Source of the DNA: Alcaligenaceae bacterium
Lineage (GTDB): Bacteria > Pseudomonadota > Gammaproteobacteria > Burkholderiales > Burkholderiaceae_B
Direction of reading: 5' to 3'
Assembly (NCBI GenBank): GCA_947380655.1
Contig: CANCRX010000018.1
Coordinates: 1 to 52,745, forward strand
DNA length: 52,745 nt
In this document: in pieces, positions 25,130-32,979 of the stretch
Layout: each line of letters opens with the position of its first letter
Position numbering within the stretch: position 1 is the stretch's first letter
The notes under the pieces: model-generated
Databases searched by the model: none
Seen by the model: only the letters and a program-made list of their open reading frames with translations
What the model was told of the DNA's origin: nothing
Program-made: the position numbers and the translations under genes

Positions 25130-25134
25130 AACAA

Positions 25135-25174
25135 ATCCACACTCAAAAAAAATATTTTTTTGTTGAGTGTGGAT
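25135..25174. terminator. Long hairpin after maeB
   Basis: ATCCACACTCAA (25135-25146) and TTGAGTGTGGAT (25163-25174) form a perfect 12-base stem, and the A-run and T-run inside can pair to lengthen it. The T-run sits inside the stem rather than after it, so it is not a textbook terminator, but its position right after the maeB stop suggests that role. Confidence 0.65.
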
Positions 25175-25227
25175 TCTCACTCAGGTAAGTGTTACAAGAC
25201 TGAAAACGGTACTGAAATGTTCTGTTC

Positions 25228-25239
25228 CGTTTCGAAACG
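25228..25239. promoter_or_regulatory. Palindrome CGTTTCGAAACG before the barstar-like gene
   Basis: A perfect 12-base palindrome lies 39 bases upstream of the barstar-like ATG, in the place expected for the promoter. It may be an operator. No regulator in the window is an obvious partner. Confidence 0.35.
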
Positions 25240-25277
25240 AATACGCTATGGGGGCCTTCATTTAAGGAGCCATCAGT

Positions 25278-25742
25278 ATGGGTAAAACAGTCGATTCCAA
25301 ATTGCGACAGCTGTTGCAAAAAGGTGGTGACATCGATCCTTCACAGGGTCTGGATGCGCTCGAGGCTGCTGCGAAAGAACGTGGTCTGGCGTGGTGTGTG
25401 GCCGATTGTGAAAAAGCACGTAGCTGGTCTGCGGTGTTTCGTGCTGTTGTCAAAGCAGTCGATTATCCACAGTTCATCGGCGGCAGTTTCGAGGCGTTGT
25501 ATGACTGCTTAAGCGATTCCTTGCTGGATCAGAAAGATGGCGTGGTTCTGATTCTCGATAAGTTGCATTCTGCCGATCCTGCGATCGTGAATGAGGGCAA
25601 CGAGTTTTTACAAATCCTGAACGAATCCGTGCAGTTCGCACAAGAAAATGGCCGTGTATTCATTTATGCGATCCATCACGCGGGAAAGCATCCTGACGCG
25701 GTGCCAGGCAAAGTCAATAACTGGAGTGATGAGCCGGCCTGA
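25278..25742 (+). CDS. Barstar-family protein (barnase inhibitor homologue)
   Basis: A 154-residue protein whose central and C-terminal parts match the barstar fold family (PF01337): a region around AWCVADCEKARSWSAVFRAVVKAVDYPQFIGGSFEALYDCLSD, with the conserved 'FGxNxDALxDxLxD' pattern seen here as FIGGSFEALYDCLSD, then VVLILDKLHS. Barstar binds and blocks the ribonuclease barnase. In Burkholderiales a barnase-like gene often lies next to it near maeB; none is visible within this window, so the gene is an orphan. AAGGAG is eight bases before the ATG. The function as an RNase inhibitor is inferred from family only. Confidence 0.82.
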   Translation: MGKTVDSKLRQLLQKGGDIDPSQGLDALEAAAKERGLAWCVADCEKARSWSAVFRAVVKAVDYPQFIGGSFEALYDCLSDSLLDQKDGVVLILDKLHSADPAIVNEGNEFLQILNESVQFAQENGRVFIYAIHHAGKHPDAVPGKVNNWSDEPA

Positions 25743-25771
25743 CAGGTTAGTGATCACGGCCCGACTGATGG

Positions 25772-26512
25772 CTACCAACCCAGCAACGCGGTTGCCGCAG
25801 CGACCATCGCGAGTGCCGCGGTTTCTGTTCTCAATACTCTGGCGCCAAACCTGACGCATTGCACTTGATGGCGGTGCGCGCAATCCAGTTCCTGAGGACT
25901 CCAGCCACCTTCTGGCCCCACCATCAGCGTTAAAGCTGGATTGGTGTGGAGGTTGGCCTGAGGGCTGGTCAGCCAGGCATTGAATTCGATCGCACCCCCA
26001 GGGTCGCAGAGCAGACGACTATCCTGCGTTGGCTCAAGTAGCGCTTTTTCGAGCGTTAACGGCGACTCGATTCGCAATAACCGGTTTCGTCCACATTGCT
26101 CAGAAGCAGACTCGATTATTTTGTTCCAGTGGAGCAGGCGTTTTTCCAAGCGAGGTCCGGATAGTTGCAGTACGCTGCGCTGGGCCGCGACGGGAATGAT
26201 GCGCGAGACACCTAGCTCGACGGCTTTTTCAATCACCCAGTCCATTTTGTCGCCGGAGGGGAGTCCCTGCAAAAGTGTGATCTGACCAGCGAGTTCCGCC
26301 TCTTTGGGCGTATGTTCAGCCAGCGCGCAGCTAGCAACTTTCCCATTAAAATCAAGGACTCCGCTGTATTCTCCCCCTCTGCCGTCGAACAAAGTGATCT
26401 GGCTGCCTGCAGCCAGTCTCAACACCCGGACGTGATGCGCCAAAGCCTCAGGTAATGTGAGTATCTGGTGGGCGTGTAGGGGTTCAGAACAATAAAAACG
26501 AGGGCTTGACAT
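25772..26512 (-). CDS. rsmE: 16S rRNA (uracil1498-N3)-methyltransferase
   Basis: RsmE methylates U1498 of 16S rRNA with SAM. The 246-residue protein shows the SPOUT-family features: an N-terminal PUA-like part (HHVRVLRLAAGSQITLFDGRGGEYSG), KMDWVIEKAVELGVSRIIPVAAQRS in the middle, and the knotted C-terminus with LMVGPEGGWSPQELD and FGARVLRTETAALAMVAA. It is convergent with the barstar-like gene (30 bases) and divergent from tkt. Confidence 0.95.
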   Translation of the reverse strand: MSSPRFYCSEPLHAHQILTLPEALAHHVRVLRLAAGSQITLFDGRGGEYSGVLDFNGKVASCALAEHTPKEAELAGQITLLQGLPSGDKMDWVIEKAVELGVSRIIPVAAQRSVLQLSGPRLEKRLLHWNKIIESASEQCGRNRLLRIESPLTLEKALLEPTQDSRLLCDPGGAIEFNAWLTSPQANLHTNPALTLMVGPEGGWSPQELDCAHRHQVQCVRFGARVLRTETAALAMVAAATALLGW

Positions 26513-26641
26513 TCTGACGGCTCAAAAGGGGGATTACGGATAAGTACGGGTGCTAAAATCCTAGGTTTTGTAACCCATTTTCCGATCCCGTGATGAAATT
26601 TACGTGTGATCTGGGTAAAACAACTAAGACGAACCCTTTCG

Positions 26642-28687
26642 ATGACTCAAACAACCGCTACACCCGTGAATCTGGCAGATGCCATCCGCGCCCTCGCTAT
26701 GGACGCTGTCCAGCAAGCTAATTCGGGTCATCCCGGTGCGCCGATGGGCATGGCTGAAATGGCGCAAGCACTCTTCACCCGTCATCTGCAGCACAATCCA
26801 GCGGATCCTGCCTGGGCCAATCGGGACCGTTTTGTGTTGTCCAACGGTCATGCTTCGATGCTGGTGTACGCACTATTGCATCTGACCGGTTACGACTTGC
26901 CCATGGATGAGTTGCGCAAGTTCCGCCAGTTGCATTCCAAAACACCCGGTCATCCCGAAGTGGGTGTCACGCCTGGTGTGGAGACCACAACGGGTCCTCT
27001 GGGTCAGGGCCTCGCGAACGCGGTTGGTATGGCGTTGACCGAGTCATTGCTGGCGGCAGAATTCAATCGCCCTGGTCATACGATCGTTGATCACCACACC
27101 TACGCATTTGTGGGTGATGGCTGCCTGATGGAAGGCATCTCGCATGAAGTCTGCTCGCTGGCAGGCACATTGCGGCTCTCTAAATTGGTCGTGCTGTATG
27201 ACGATAACGGTATTTCAATCGACGGTAATGTTGAAAACTGGTTCGCAGACGACACCGGTAAACGCTTTGAGGCGTATGGCTGGAATGTTATTCGTGTGGC
27301 CGACGGCCATGACGTCAACGCCGTCGATCAAGCGCTCGCCCAGGCCCGTCAGCTCGGACAGCAGCACAGTCGTCCTACGCTGATCGTCTGTCGCACAGTC
27401 ATTGGTCAGGGTGCCCCGACTGTTGCGGGTACCGATAAAGTACATGGCGCTCCCTTGGGCGCAGAAGAAATCGCCAGAACGCGGGCCGCCATCGGTTGGT
27501 CTCATGTTCCCTTTGAAATCCCGGCTGAGGTCTATGCTGGTTGGGATCAGCGAGTGATCGGTGCTGCGCATCAAGCCTCCTGGCAAAAACTGTTTGACGC
27601 CTATTCGACACAATTTCCTGCCGACGCTGCAGAGTTCACACGCCGCATGCAGGGTGCTTTACCCGCTAACTTTGCCGATACAGCCAAGCAATTGCTGGCT
27701 GCGACCGATGCAAAAGCCGAAACGATTGCTACCCGCAAAGCATCCCAGCTTGCGATCACCGCTCTGGTTGAGGCGTTGCCTGAAATGCTGGGCGGCTCTG
27801 CCGATCTGACCGGCTCTAACTTTACGGACTGGAAAGGTGCGCAAGCCGTTCGTGCTGGTGAGGATGGAATCAAATTTGGCCGTCACATTAATTACGGTGT
27901 GCGCGAATTCGGTATGGCGGCGATCATGAATGGTGTGGCGTTGCATGGCGGCTATTTGCCCTTTGGCGGAACCTTCCTGACTTTCTCTGATTATTCGCGC
28001 AATGCCTTGCGCATGGCCGCGTTGATGAAGCAGCGTGTCGTCCATGTGTTCACCCACGACTCGATCGGACTGGGCGAGGATGGTCCAACGCATCAATCGG
28101 TCGAGCATGCAAGCAGCCTGCGCCTGATTCCTAACCTTTCCGTATGGCGCCCTTGCGACACGGTTGAGACAACGGCCGCCTGGCTGGCTGCTGTGGAGCG
28201 CCCAGCCAGCATCGGTATGGATGTCCATGCGGGCGGACCGACCGCTTTATTGTTGTCTCGTCAGAATCTTCCTTTTGTTGCCCGGGATGCTGCAACACTG
28301 GCAGCAGTTTCGCGTGGTGGTTATGTGCTGCAAGAAGCAGCCAATGCGCGTGCCGCAATCATCGCGACTGGCTCTGAGGTGGCGATTGCCATCGAAGCAC
28401 AAAAATTACTCGCTGCTGAGGGAATCGCTGTGCGCGTTGTCTCGATGCCAAGCACGGATGTGTTTGATAAGCAGGATGCCGCCTGGCGCGCGCAGGTTTT
28501 GCCCAAGGGTATGCCGCGTGTTGCGGTTGAAGCGGGTGTTACCGCGTTCTGGCACAAGTATGTGGGTCTTGATGGTGCGGTCGTGGGCATCGATACCTAT
28601 GGTGAGTCTGCACCGGCAGGTGCATTGTTCAAGCATTTTGGTCTGACTGCTGAAAAAGTAGCTCAGGCGGTCAAGCAAGTTTTATAA
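26642..28687 (+). CDS. tkt: Transketolase
   Basis: Transketolase moves two-carbon units between sugar phosphates using thiamine diphosphate. From the ATG at 26642 (MTQTTATPVNLADAIRALAMD) the protein has 681 residues with the ThDP-binding GDGCLMEGISHEV and downstream N of DDNGISIDG, the N-terminal AVQQANSGHPGAPMGMAEMA, and the central GSADLTGSN and HDSIGLGEDGPTHQPVE-like segment (HQSVEH here). The frame is open to 26606, but the extra residues are not conserved. It is followed after 26 bases by gap, in the order tkt-gap-pgk typical of beta-proteobacterial Calvin/glycolytic clusters. Confidence 0.96.
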   Translation: MTQTTATPVNLADAIRALAMDAVQQANSGHPGAPMGMAEMAQALFTRHLQHNPADPAWANRDRFVLSNGHASMLVYALLHLTGYDLPMDELRKFRQLHSKTPGHPEVGVTPGVETTTGPLGQGLANAVGMALTESLLAAEFNRPGHTIVDHHTYAFVGDGCLMEGISHEVCSLAGTLRLSKLVVLYDDNGISIDGNVENWFADDTGKRFEAYGWNVIRVADGHDVNAVDQALAQARQLGQQHSRPTLIVCRTVIGQGAPTVAGTDKVHGAPLGAEEIARTRAAIGWSHVPFEIPAEVYAGWDQRVIGAAHQASWQKLFDAYSTQFPADAAEFTRRMQGALPANFADTAKQLLAATDAKAETIATRKASQLAITALVEALPEMLGGSADLTGSNFTDWKGAQAVRAGEDGIKFGRHINYGVREFGMAAIMNGVALHGGYLPFGGTFLTFSDYSRNALRMAALMKQRVVHVFTHDSIGLGEDGPTHQSVEHASSLRLIPNLSVWRPCDTVETTAAWLAAVERPASIGMDVHAGGPTALLLSRQNLPFVARDAATLAAVSRGGYVLQEAANARAAIIATGSEVAIAIEAQKLLAAEGIAVRVVSMPSTDVFDKQDAAWRAQVLPKGMPRVAVEAGVTAFWHKYVGLDGAVVGIDTYGESAPAGALFKHFGLTAEKVAQAVKQVL

Positions 28688-28713
28688 AATTTCAAAACTA
28701 GGAGCATGTTGTC

Positions 28714-29724
28714 ATGACGATTCGCGTTGCTATTAACGGTTATGGTCGTATCGGTCGCAATATTTTGCGTGCCCACTACGAAGGCGGCAAAAAACACGAC
28801 ATTCAAATCGTTGCCATCAACGACCTGGGTGATCCAAAGACTAACGCTCACCTGACACAGTACGACACTGCCCACGGAAAATTTTCCGGTACGGTTGGCG
28901 TGGAAGGTGACTACATGGTTGTCAACGGCGACAAGATCCGCGTATTGGCTAACCGTAACCCCGCTGAGTTGCCCTGGGGCGAGTTGAACGTTGACGTTGT
29001 GCTCGAGTGCACAGGCTTTTTTACTTCAAAAGAAAAAGCATCCGCTCACATCAAAGGTGGCGCTAAAAAAGTCATTATCTCCGCACCGGGTGGTAAAGAC
29101 GTCGATGCAACCATTGTGTTTGGCGTGAACGACAAGGTTCTGAAAAAAGAAGACACCGTTATCTCCAATGCATCATGCACCACCAACTGCCTGGCACCAC
29201 TGGTCCAGCCGTTGAACGAAAAGCTGGGTGTGGTCACGGGTCTGATGACAACGATCCACTCCTATACCAACGATCAGGTGCTGACCGACGTTTATCACGA
29301 AGATTTGCGCCGTGCCCGTTCAGCAACCATGAGCATGATTCCTGCGAAAACGGGTGCTGCGGCAGCCGTGGGCCTGGTGTTGCCAGAACTCAATGGCAAA
29401 CTTGATGGTTTCGCGATTCGTGTTCCAACCATCAATGTGTCGCTGGTTGATCTGTCGTTCATCGCTAAGCGCGACACCACAGTCGAAGAAGTCAACGCCA
29501 TCATGAAAGAAGCCTCAGAAGGCGCACTCAAAGGCATTCTGACGTATCAGACCGAGCAACTGGTCTCCGTTGATTTCAACCACAACCCAGCTTCGAGCAA
29601 CTTCGATGCCACGCTGACTAAAGTTTCAGGTCCGCTGGTTAAAGTTTCGTCCTGGTACGACAACGAGTGGGGCTTCAGCAATCGTATGCTCGACACCACT
29701 GTTGCGCTGATGTCAGCAAAATAA
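28714..29724 (+). CDS. gap: Glyceraldehyde-3-phosphate dehydrogenase
   Basis: GAPDH oxidises glyceraldehyde 3-phosphate in glycolysis, or runs the reverse reaction. The 336-residue protein has the NAD-binding start INGYGRIGRN, the catalytic Cys155 in SNASCTTNCLAP and the base His182 in TTIHSYTNDQ. AGGAG lies upstream of the ATG with normal spacing, and a strong terminator follows the stop. Cofactor preference (NAD versus NADP) was not determined; Asp37 in INDLGD is consistent with NAD. Confidence 0.97.
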   Translation: MTIRVAINGYGRIGRNILRAHYEGGKKHDIQIVAINDLGDPKTNAHLTQYDTAHGKFSGTVGVEGDYMVVNGDKIRVLANRNPAELPWGELNVDVVLECTGFFTSKEKASAHIKGGAKKVIISAPGGKDVDATIVFGVNDKVLKKEDTVISNASCTTNCLAPLVQPLNEKLGVVTGLMTTIHSYTNDQVLTDVYHEDLRRARSATMSMIPAKTGAAAAVGLVLPELNGKLDGFAIRVPTINVSLVDLSFIAKRDTTVEEVNAIMKEASEGALKGILTYQTEQLVSVDFNHNPASSNFDATLTKVSGPLVKVSSWYDNEWGFSNRMLDTTVALMSAK

Positions 29725-29738
29725 TCGCTGCATTGGAT

Positions 29739-29764
29739 AAGGGGCCCTTCGGGGCCCTTTTGTT
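29739..29764 (+). terminator. Terminator after gap
   Basis: AAGGGGCCC (29739-29747) pairs with GGGCCCTTT (29752-29760) around a TTCG tetraloop, with one G-U pair, followed by a T-rich stretch. It separates gap from pgk, so pgk may have its own promoter or rely on readthrough. Confidence 0.85.
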
Positions 29765-29793
29765 ATTTTCCTCTTTCATTTGGCCATTCCATC

Positions 29794-30990
29794 ATGACGA
29801 CAGTTCATACTCTTTCCGCCTTGGCGCAATCAGGCAAGCTCGCCGGTAAAAAAGTTTTTATTCGCGCCGACCTGAATGTTCCTTTCGATGACGCAGGCAA
29901 CATCACAGAAGACACCCGCATCCGTGCTTCCGTGCCTGGTATAAAGCTTGCGCTGGACGCGGGCGCAGCCGTCATGGTGACCTCGCATCTGGGCCGTCCT
30001 ACCGAAGGCACCTTGACGCCTGCGGACTCTCTGGCACCGATTGCTAAGCGGTTGTCCGAGCTGCTGGGGATGGACGTCCCGCTGATTCAGAACTGGGTGG
30101 AAGGTGTGAGCGTGGCACCGGGTCAAGTGGTATTGCTTGAGAACTGCCGCGTCAACAAAGGCGAAAAGAAAAATGATCCTAAGTTGTCCAAAAAAATGGC
30201 TGCGCTATGCGATGTCTATGCCAACGATGCATTTGGTACCTCACACCGGGCCGAAGCAACGACTTATGGGATTGCTGAATACGCGCCGATCGCTTGTGCA
30301 GGTCCATTGTTGCAAGCCGAGCTCGAAGCGCTGGGACGCGCATTGCATGCACCCAAGCGTCCTTTGGTGGCGATCGTTGGCGGATCTAAAGTTTCAACCA
30401 AGCTCTCGATCTTGCAATCCCTGGCCGATAAGGTGGATCAGCTGATCGTAGGAGGCGGTATTGCCAACACGTTCATGCTTGCAGCGGGTTTGCCAATCGG
30501 TAAGTCTTTGGCGGAGCCCGAGCAGTTGGAAGAAGCCCGCGCTGTGATGGAAAAAATGCAGGCACGTGGTGCAGCCGTGCCCATCCCGACTGATGTGGTG
30601 TGCGCCACTGAATTTTCAGCGACCGCAAAAGCAACCGTCAAAGCTGCCAAAGATGTCGGTCCCGATGATCTGATTCTGGATATTGGTCCCGATACGGCTC
30701 AACAGCTTGCTGGCATTCTTAAGCAAGCAGGTACGATTGTCTGGAATGGTCCGCTTGGCGTGTTTGAATTTGCTGCGTTTGCCAATGGCACTGAAGTCGT
30801 CTCACAGGCGATAGCTGACTCAGCGGGATTTTCAATTGCAGGGGGCGGGGACACGCTAGCCGCGATTGCTAAATTCGGAATCACTGACAAAGTTGGTTAT
30901 ATCTCGACTGGCGGTGGAGCATTCCTCGAATTCCTCGAAGGCAAAACTTTGCCTGCTGTGGATATTTTGCAAAAGCGTGCAGCGAGCTGA
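29794..30990 (+). CDS. pgk: Phosphoglycerate kinase
   Basis: Pgk transfers phosphate between 1,3-bisphosphoglycerate and ADP. The 398-residue protein has the N-terminal substrate motif GKKVFIRADLNVPFDD, the basic HLGRPTEG segment, NDAFGTSHRAEA, and the C-terminal nucleotide-binding GGGDTLAAI and YISTGGGAFLEFLEGK. It follows gap by 69 bases, with a terminator between, and is followed by a strong terminator. The pyruvate kinase gene that often follows pgk in related genomes is absent here. Confidence 0.97.
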   Translation: MTTVHTLSALAQSGKLAGKKVFIRADLNVPFDDAGNITEDTRIRASVPGIKLALDAGAAVMVTSHLGRPTEGTLTPADSLAPIAKRLSELLGMDVPLIQNWVEGVSVAPGQVVLLENCRVNKGEKKNDPKLSKKMAALCDVYANDAFGTSHRAEATTYGIAEYAPIACAGPLLQAELEALGRALHAPKRPLVAIVGGSKVSTKLSILQSLADKVDQLIVGGGIANTFMLAAGLPIGKSLAEPEQLEEARAVMEKMQARGAAVPIPTDVVCATEFSATAKATVKAAKDVGPDDLILDIGPDTAQQLAGILKQAGTIVWNGPLGVFEFAAFANGTEVVSQAIADSAGFSIAGGGDTLAAIAKFGITDKVGYISTGGGAFLEFLEGKTLPAVDILQKRAAS

Positions 30991-31014
30991 GTTGTTTGTT
31001 TTCAAGACTAATTG

Positions 31015-31052
31015 AATAACCCTGTCTGAGTGATCCGGCAGGGTTATTTTTC
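31015..31052 (+). terminator. Terminator after pgk
   Basis: AATAACCCTG (31015-31024) pairs perfectly with CAGGGTTATT (31039-31048), followed by TTTC. Its T-run reaches the stop codon of the convergent cupin gene. Confidence 0.85.
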
Positions 31053-31380
31053 AATCGACTATGAATAAGGTCGCACCATCCTTGGTGGATGACTGGTGGG
31101 GTTCCGCCCCGTCAGCGACCTGATAGCTCATTCCTGGTTTAAGCGCAAAAGTCCGGCCGTCTTTTAGCGCAGTATGTAATATGCCAGATAAGCACAGCAG
31201 GATATGTCCTTTCTCACACCAGTGATCCGCAAGATATCCTGCGCTGTATTCAACCATCCTGACACGGATGGTGCCGAATTGGCAGGTGCGCCAAAATGCT
31301 TTGCCGGTCGTGCCCGGATGCTCGGTTACAGGAATGGTCGACCAGTCAGTCGTGCCAAACGGAATATTTTGAATTTGCAT
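31051..31380 (-). CDS. DHCW-motif cupin-fold protein
   Basis: A 109-residue single-domain cupin. The motif ADHWCEKGH (residues 51-59) identifies the small 'DHCW motif' cupin group, and a second cupin-like segment, MSYQVADGAEPHQS, follows. Metal binding by His53, the Cys55/Glu56 region and the later His is plausible but unproven, and no substrate is known for the group. AAGGA lies seven bases before the ATG. It is convergent with pgk and divergent from cbpA, so it is a single-gene unit. Confidence 0.8.
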   Translation of the reverse strand: MQIQNIPFGTTDWSTIPVTEHPGTTGKAFWRTCQFGTIRVRMVEYSAGYLADHWCEKGHILLCLSGILHTALKDGRTFALKPGMSYQVADGAEPHQSSTKDGATLFIVD

Positions 31381-31398
31381 GTTTTTTCCTTAGTTTGA

Positions 31399-31427
31399 CT
31401 TGATATTTATTGGGTTTGCCCCCATTG
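31399..31427 (+). promoter_or_regulatory. Sigma-32-like heat-shock promoter of cbpA
   Basis: CTTGAT (31399-31404) and CCCCATTG (31420-31427) are separated by 15 bases. The known RpoH consensus is CTTGAA, 13-17 bases, CCCCAT-T. A start near 31435 would give a leader of about 38 bases before the cbpA ATG. Matches to sigma-70 at the same place are poorer (TTGACT at 31395-31400 without a -10). It fits the chaperone function of the genes downstream. Confidence 0.6.
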
Positions 31428-31472
31428 TGAATACCTATTCATCTTTTGGGTGCGCTTGCTGCCACCTTGCAT

Positions 31473-32480
31473 ATGGAATTCAGAGACTACTACAAGATTC
31501 TTGAAGTACCACGGGACGCTTCGCAGGATGATATCCGCAAGGCTTACCGTAAACTCGCCCGTAAATATCATCCGGATGTCAGCAAAGAGCCAGATGCGGA
31601 AAAGCGGATGCGCGATGTCAATGAGGCCAATGATGTATTGCGCGACGCCGAAAAGCGTGCGGAATACGATGCGCTGGCGGCCGGGGTTTCAGGTGGTAAC
31701 GGTAAGGCACCTCCTCCAGGCTGGGATCGTGATTTTGAGTTTTCCGGCGCAGGCGGTGGTGGCGCGGATGGCGATTTCAATGATTTTCTGAATGGAATGT
31801 TCAAACAAGCGGCCCGTAAGCGTCAGGGCTATGCCGCTGGGCAAGGCGGCACCCATACGGGTGGGCACCCCGGTCAGGGCTTTGCAGGCGGTCAGGGTAG
31901 CCAGACATTCAAAATGCGTGGTGAAGACCATCATGCGGATATTGAAATCAGTCTCGAAGACAGTTTTTCAGGCGTTACGCGTGAGCTGAGCCTGCGTTCT
32001 GTGCAGCTCGACGAGCAGGGACGCCCTTATATGGGTACCCGGACCTTGAGCGTCAAGATCCCAACCGGTGTGAAAGAAGGTCAGATGATCCGTCTTGCGG
32101 GGCAAGGCATGCCTGGTGAGGGGGGAGGTGAGTCTGGTGATTTATTCCTGACGGTTCGTTTTGCTGCCCACGCGGTTTATAAAGCGGATGGACGTGATCT
32201 GAGCATGCATTTGCCGATTACCCCTTGGGAAGCAGCCCTGGGTGGGCAGGTTCATGCCCCGACCATGCAAGGCGAGGTCGAAGTCAATATTCCTGCCGGC
32301 AGCAAACAAGGCGGTAAATTGCGTTTGCGTGGCAAAGGTCTGCCGGGCGAGCCTGCGGGTGACCTGTATTTGATACTCGATATCGTCTGGCCTCCCGCCG
32401 ATAACGAGGCGACACGCGCAGCCTATCAACAACTTGCCAGTGCGGCACCTTTTAATCCCCGCCGTCATTTGGGAGTCTGA
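31473..32480 (+). CDS. cbpA: Curved DNA-binding protein CbpA (DnaJ-type co-chaperone)
   Basis: CbpA is a DnaJ paralogue that stimulates DnaK and binds curved DNA. From the ATG at 31473 (MEFRDYYKILEVPRDAS) the protein has 335 residues: a J-domain with the essential HPD at 33-35, a Gly/Asp-rich linker (about 70-145) and the C-terminal client-binding beta domains, without the zinc-finger region of DnaJ. It is followed after two bases by cbpM. An upstream TTG at 31446 is in frame but adds a non-conserved leader. A sigma-32-like promoter lies just upstream. Confidence 0.93.
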   Translation: MEFRDYYKILEVPRDASQDDIRKAYRKLARKYHPDVSKEPDAEKRMRDVNEANDVLRDAEKRAEYDALAAGVSGGNGKAPPPGWDRDFEFSGAGGGGADGDFNDFLNGMFKQAARKRQGYAAGQGGTHTGGHPGQGFAGGQGSQTFKMRGEDHHADIEISLEDSFSGVTRELSLRSVQLDEQGRPYMGTRTLSVKIPTGVKEGQMIRLAGQGMPGEGGGESGDLFLTVRFAAHAVYKADGRDLSMHLPITPWEAALGGQVHAPTMQGEVEVNIPAGSKQGGKLRLRGKGLPGEPAGDLYLILDIVWPPADNEATRAAYQQLASAAPFNPRRHLGV

Positions 32481-32482
32481 TC

Positions 32483-32791
32483 ATGAACAACATTACGATT
32501 TGTACCGCCCAGTTAGTCGATCATGACGCCCCTGTCACACTTGAGGAGCTCGCTCGGTTTTGTGAACAACAGACTGAATGGGTGCTGAATCTGGTTGATC
32601 AGGGCGTGGTTCCGGCCTCAAAAGGGCAATCCTCAGGACAGTGGGTATTCACCAGTGTCTCGGTGACACGCGCACGCCATGTAGCTCGCCTGCAGCGCGA
32701 TTTCGAGGTGAATCTCGATGCCGCGGCTTTAATGGTGGATTTGATGGAAGAAGTACGTCATTTGCGTGGCCGCCTGTCTTTGCTTAAATAG
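32483..32791 (+). CDS. cbpM: Chaperone modulator CbpM
   Basis: CbpM is a small MerR-like protein that binds the J-domain of CbpA and inhibits both its DNA binding and co-chaperone activity. The 102 residues contain TLEELARFCEQQTEWVLNLVDQGVV at the N-terminal half and an acidic, Leu/Glu-rich helical end (DAAALMVDLMEEVRHLRGRL), matching the family in size and order. It follows the cbpA stop directly, and adjacency of the two genes is the usual arrangement. A partly paired hairpin follows. Confidence 0.88.
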   Translation: MNNITICTAQLVDHDAPVTLEELARFCEQQTEWVLNLVDQGVVPASKGQSSGQWVFTSVSVTRARHVARLQRDFEVNLDAAALMVDLMEEVRHLRGRLSLLK

Positions 32792-32802
32792 CTCAGCCGT
32801 AA

Positions 32803-32830
32803 GGATGTCTGTAAAACTTAACGGACATCC
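32803..32830 (+). terminator. Weak hairpin after cbpM
   Basis: GGATGTC (32803-32809) pairs with GACATCC (32824-32830), with two more base pairs beyond one mismatch. Only a poor T-run follows, so termination is uncertain. Confidence 0.4.
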
Positions 32831-32850
32831 GCTCTTAATTCAATTTCGTT

Positions 32851-32867
32851 ATAAGTAAATTACTTAT
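32851..32867. promoter_or_regulatory. Inverted repeat upstream of the ABC-transporter operon
   Basis: ATAAGTAA and TTACTTAT flank a single central A, giving a 17-base operator-like repeat. It is immediately upstream of the structured leader and may overlap the promoter. The regulator is unknown. Confidence 0.4.
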
Positions 32868-32877
32868 CAGTCATTTC

Positions 32878-32973
32878 GGATATATAGGGATTCGCCTAAA
32901 CTCCTAATCCCTGCCAGGTTCTCAGGCATATAAAGATCCAATGGACTGTTAGGAGCATGCCTCGAAGCATGCT
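32878..32973 (+). ncRNA. Structured leader of the ABC-transporter operon (possible riboswitch)
   Basis: The leader can fold into a three-way junction. P1 pairs GGATATAT (32878-32885) with ATAT (32928-32931) and ATCC (32936-32939); P2 pairs AGGGATT (32886-32892) with AATCCCT (32906-32912); P3 pairs GCC (32913-32915) with GGC (32925-32927). The P2 loop contains CTCCT (32901-32905), complementary to AGGAG at 32951-32955. A further stem, AGCATGC (32954-32960) with GCATGCT (32967-32973), lies just before the ribosome-binding site. No known consensus was recognised. The folds are by eye. Confidence 0.4.
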
Positions 32974-32979
32974 GACGGA

